A DNA stretch of 64,000 bases, taken from Streptomyces eurocidicus. Its GTDB lineage: Bacteria; Actinomycetota; Actinomycetes; Streptomycetales; Streptomycetaceae. The position numbers were made by a program, and so were the translations under genes. Where the stretch lies: positions 186,001-250,000 of the forward strand of contig NZ_LGUI01000009.1 of assembly GCF_002891295.1 (NCBI RefSeq). Direction: 5' to 3'. A model generated the notes under the pieces. It was not told where the DNA came from. It was given only the letters and a program-made list of their open reading frames with translations, and ran no database searches. Positions 63,524 through 64,000 of the stretch are shown here, piece after piece. The stretch's first letter is position 1. Each line of letters begins with the position of its first letter.

Positions 63524-64000
63524 TCACCAGTCGCCGCCCCCGAACCCCCCGCCCCCGCCGTCGCCGAATCCGCCGCCGTCACCCCAGCCGCCGCCGAAGT
63601 CGTCCGTGTTGAAGTCCGAGCCCGTGTAGTCGCCGCCCTCCGGGCCGCCCGCCTCGGGCGAGGCCGCGTAGGCCGGACCGCTGAGCATCCCGCCCAGCAT
63701 GGTGCCCACGAGCAGGCCGGGCAGCAGGCCGCCGCCGAAGTAGCCGCCCGCCCAGGGGGCGTAGGCGGGGCCCGCGTTCCAGTACGGCTGTGGGCCGTCC
63801 GGGGTCCGCACCGTGCGGGACAGCGGCTCCTGGCCGTCGGCCACCCGGGCCGCGTCGGCCGCGCACGCCGGTACGGTCCGGACCGTACCGCCCGGGGGCG
63901 CCCACTCCACGTCCTGGACGGACGGGCCGTGGCGCGGGTCGAAGAAGCACGGCACGCGGCGCTCGGGCAGCGGGGCGCCCGTGCGGCGGGCGGCGAGGGT
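63524..64000 (-). CDS. Hypothetical protein with Gly-rich C-terminus (5' end outside window)
   Basis: About 158 codons visible; the frame stays open to the window edge (TLAARRTGAPLPERR before VPCFFDPRHGP), so ATG-like starts inside are not required. A conserved-looking segment (FFDPRHGPS, VEWAPPGG, VPACAADAARVADGQEP) precedes a hydrophobic Gly stretch (GGYFGGGLLPGLLVGTMLGG) and an extremely Gly/Asp-rich tail ending GGGFGGGDW. Such proteins are found across Streptomyces with no known function. The rest of the gene is needed for an assignment. Confidence 0.65.
   Translation of the reverse strand, partial: TLAARRTGAPLPERRVPCFFDPRHGPSVQDVEWAPPGGTVRTVPACAADAARVADGQEPLSRTVRTPDGPQPYWNAGPAYAPWAGGYFGGGLLPGLLVGTMLGGMLSGPAYAASPEAGGPEGGDYTGSDFNTDDFGGGWGDGGGFGDGGGGGFGGGDW

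Overview
The window is about 64 kb of very GC-rich DNA with codon third positions that are almost all G or C. Nickel superoxide dismutase with its SodX protease, a fused alpha-ketoglutarate decarboxylase (kgd), a Lon protease behind HAIR- and ClgR-like sites, mycothiol-type DinB proteins, a SigB/SigF-type sigma factor and an FxsA/VMAP-type locus together point to a Streptomyces or very close relative. From memory, the order sodN-sodX-ABC transporter-malic enzyme ... kgd-kinase-regulator-lon resembles the S. coelicolor SCO525x-SCO528x core region. That is recall, not a search.

Layout. 1-11.7 kb: a truncated NIT-type sensor kinase, a PP2C-like phosphatase, a MarR regulator, secreted GH25 muramidase and M4 metalloprotease facing each other across a terminator, a two-subunit IorAB-like molybdenum hydroxylase, and a metallo-beta-lactamase-fold hydrolase divergent from its own MarR regulator. 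11.7-25.3 kb: lon, a GlxA-type AraC regulator, an imine-reductase-like enzyme, a DinB-type protein, a rhomboid-like membrane protein, a spermidine-synthase-like protein, a two-component system and kgd. 25.3-38.8 kb, all on the minus strand: a conflict/RiPP cassette running Trypco1 domain, trypsin-VMAP, MoxR ATPase, vWA/TPR protein (SAV_2336 type), a small FxsA-like precursor peptide, an aKG-HExxH-type peptide hydroxylase, and a TIR-like/NB-ARC/TPR protein (FxsT-like). The radical-SAM maturase FxsB expected between peptide and hydroxylase is absent. Its place is taken by three 132-bp tandem repeats and a ketoreductase-like fragment on the opposite strand.

38.8-64 kb: DUF6104, a hypothetical membrane protein, a DUF4097-PadR operon followed by decayed copies of the padR 3' end, GH5 glycosidase, zinc-type dehydrogenase, a PD40 secreted protein, malic enzyme, a glutamate-type ABC transporter, a CGNR regulator, sodX/sodN, a LysR-MFS pair, an anti-sigma-type ATPase, the sigma factor, an acid phosphatase, a GlsB-type protein, an ArsR regulator coupled to an MgtA-type P-type ATPase with a His-rich insert, and a truncated Gly-rich protein at the right edge.

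Data quality. Five genes (kgd, the HExxH hydroxylase, the vWA protein, a hypothetical protein and the P-type ATPase) are each broken by a net one-base deletion in a GC-rich low-complexity stretch, and the start of the histidine kinase may be a sixth case. The uniform sign of the error suggests homopolymer under-calling in the assembly rather than real gene death, so these are annotated as single genes with a noted frameshift.
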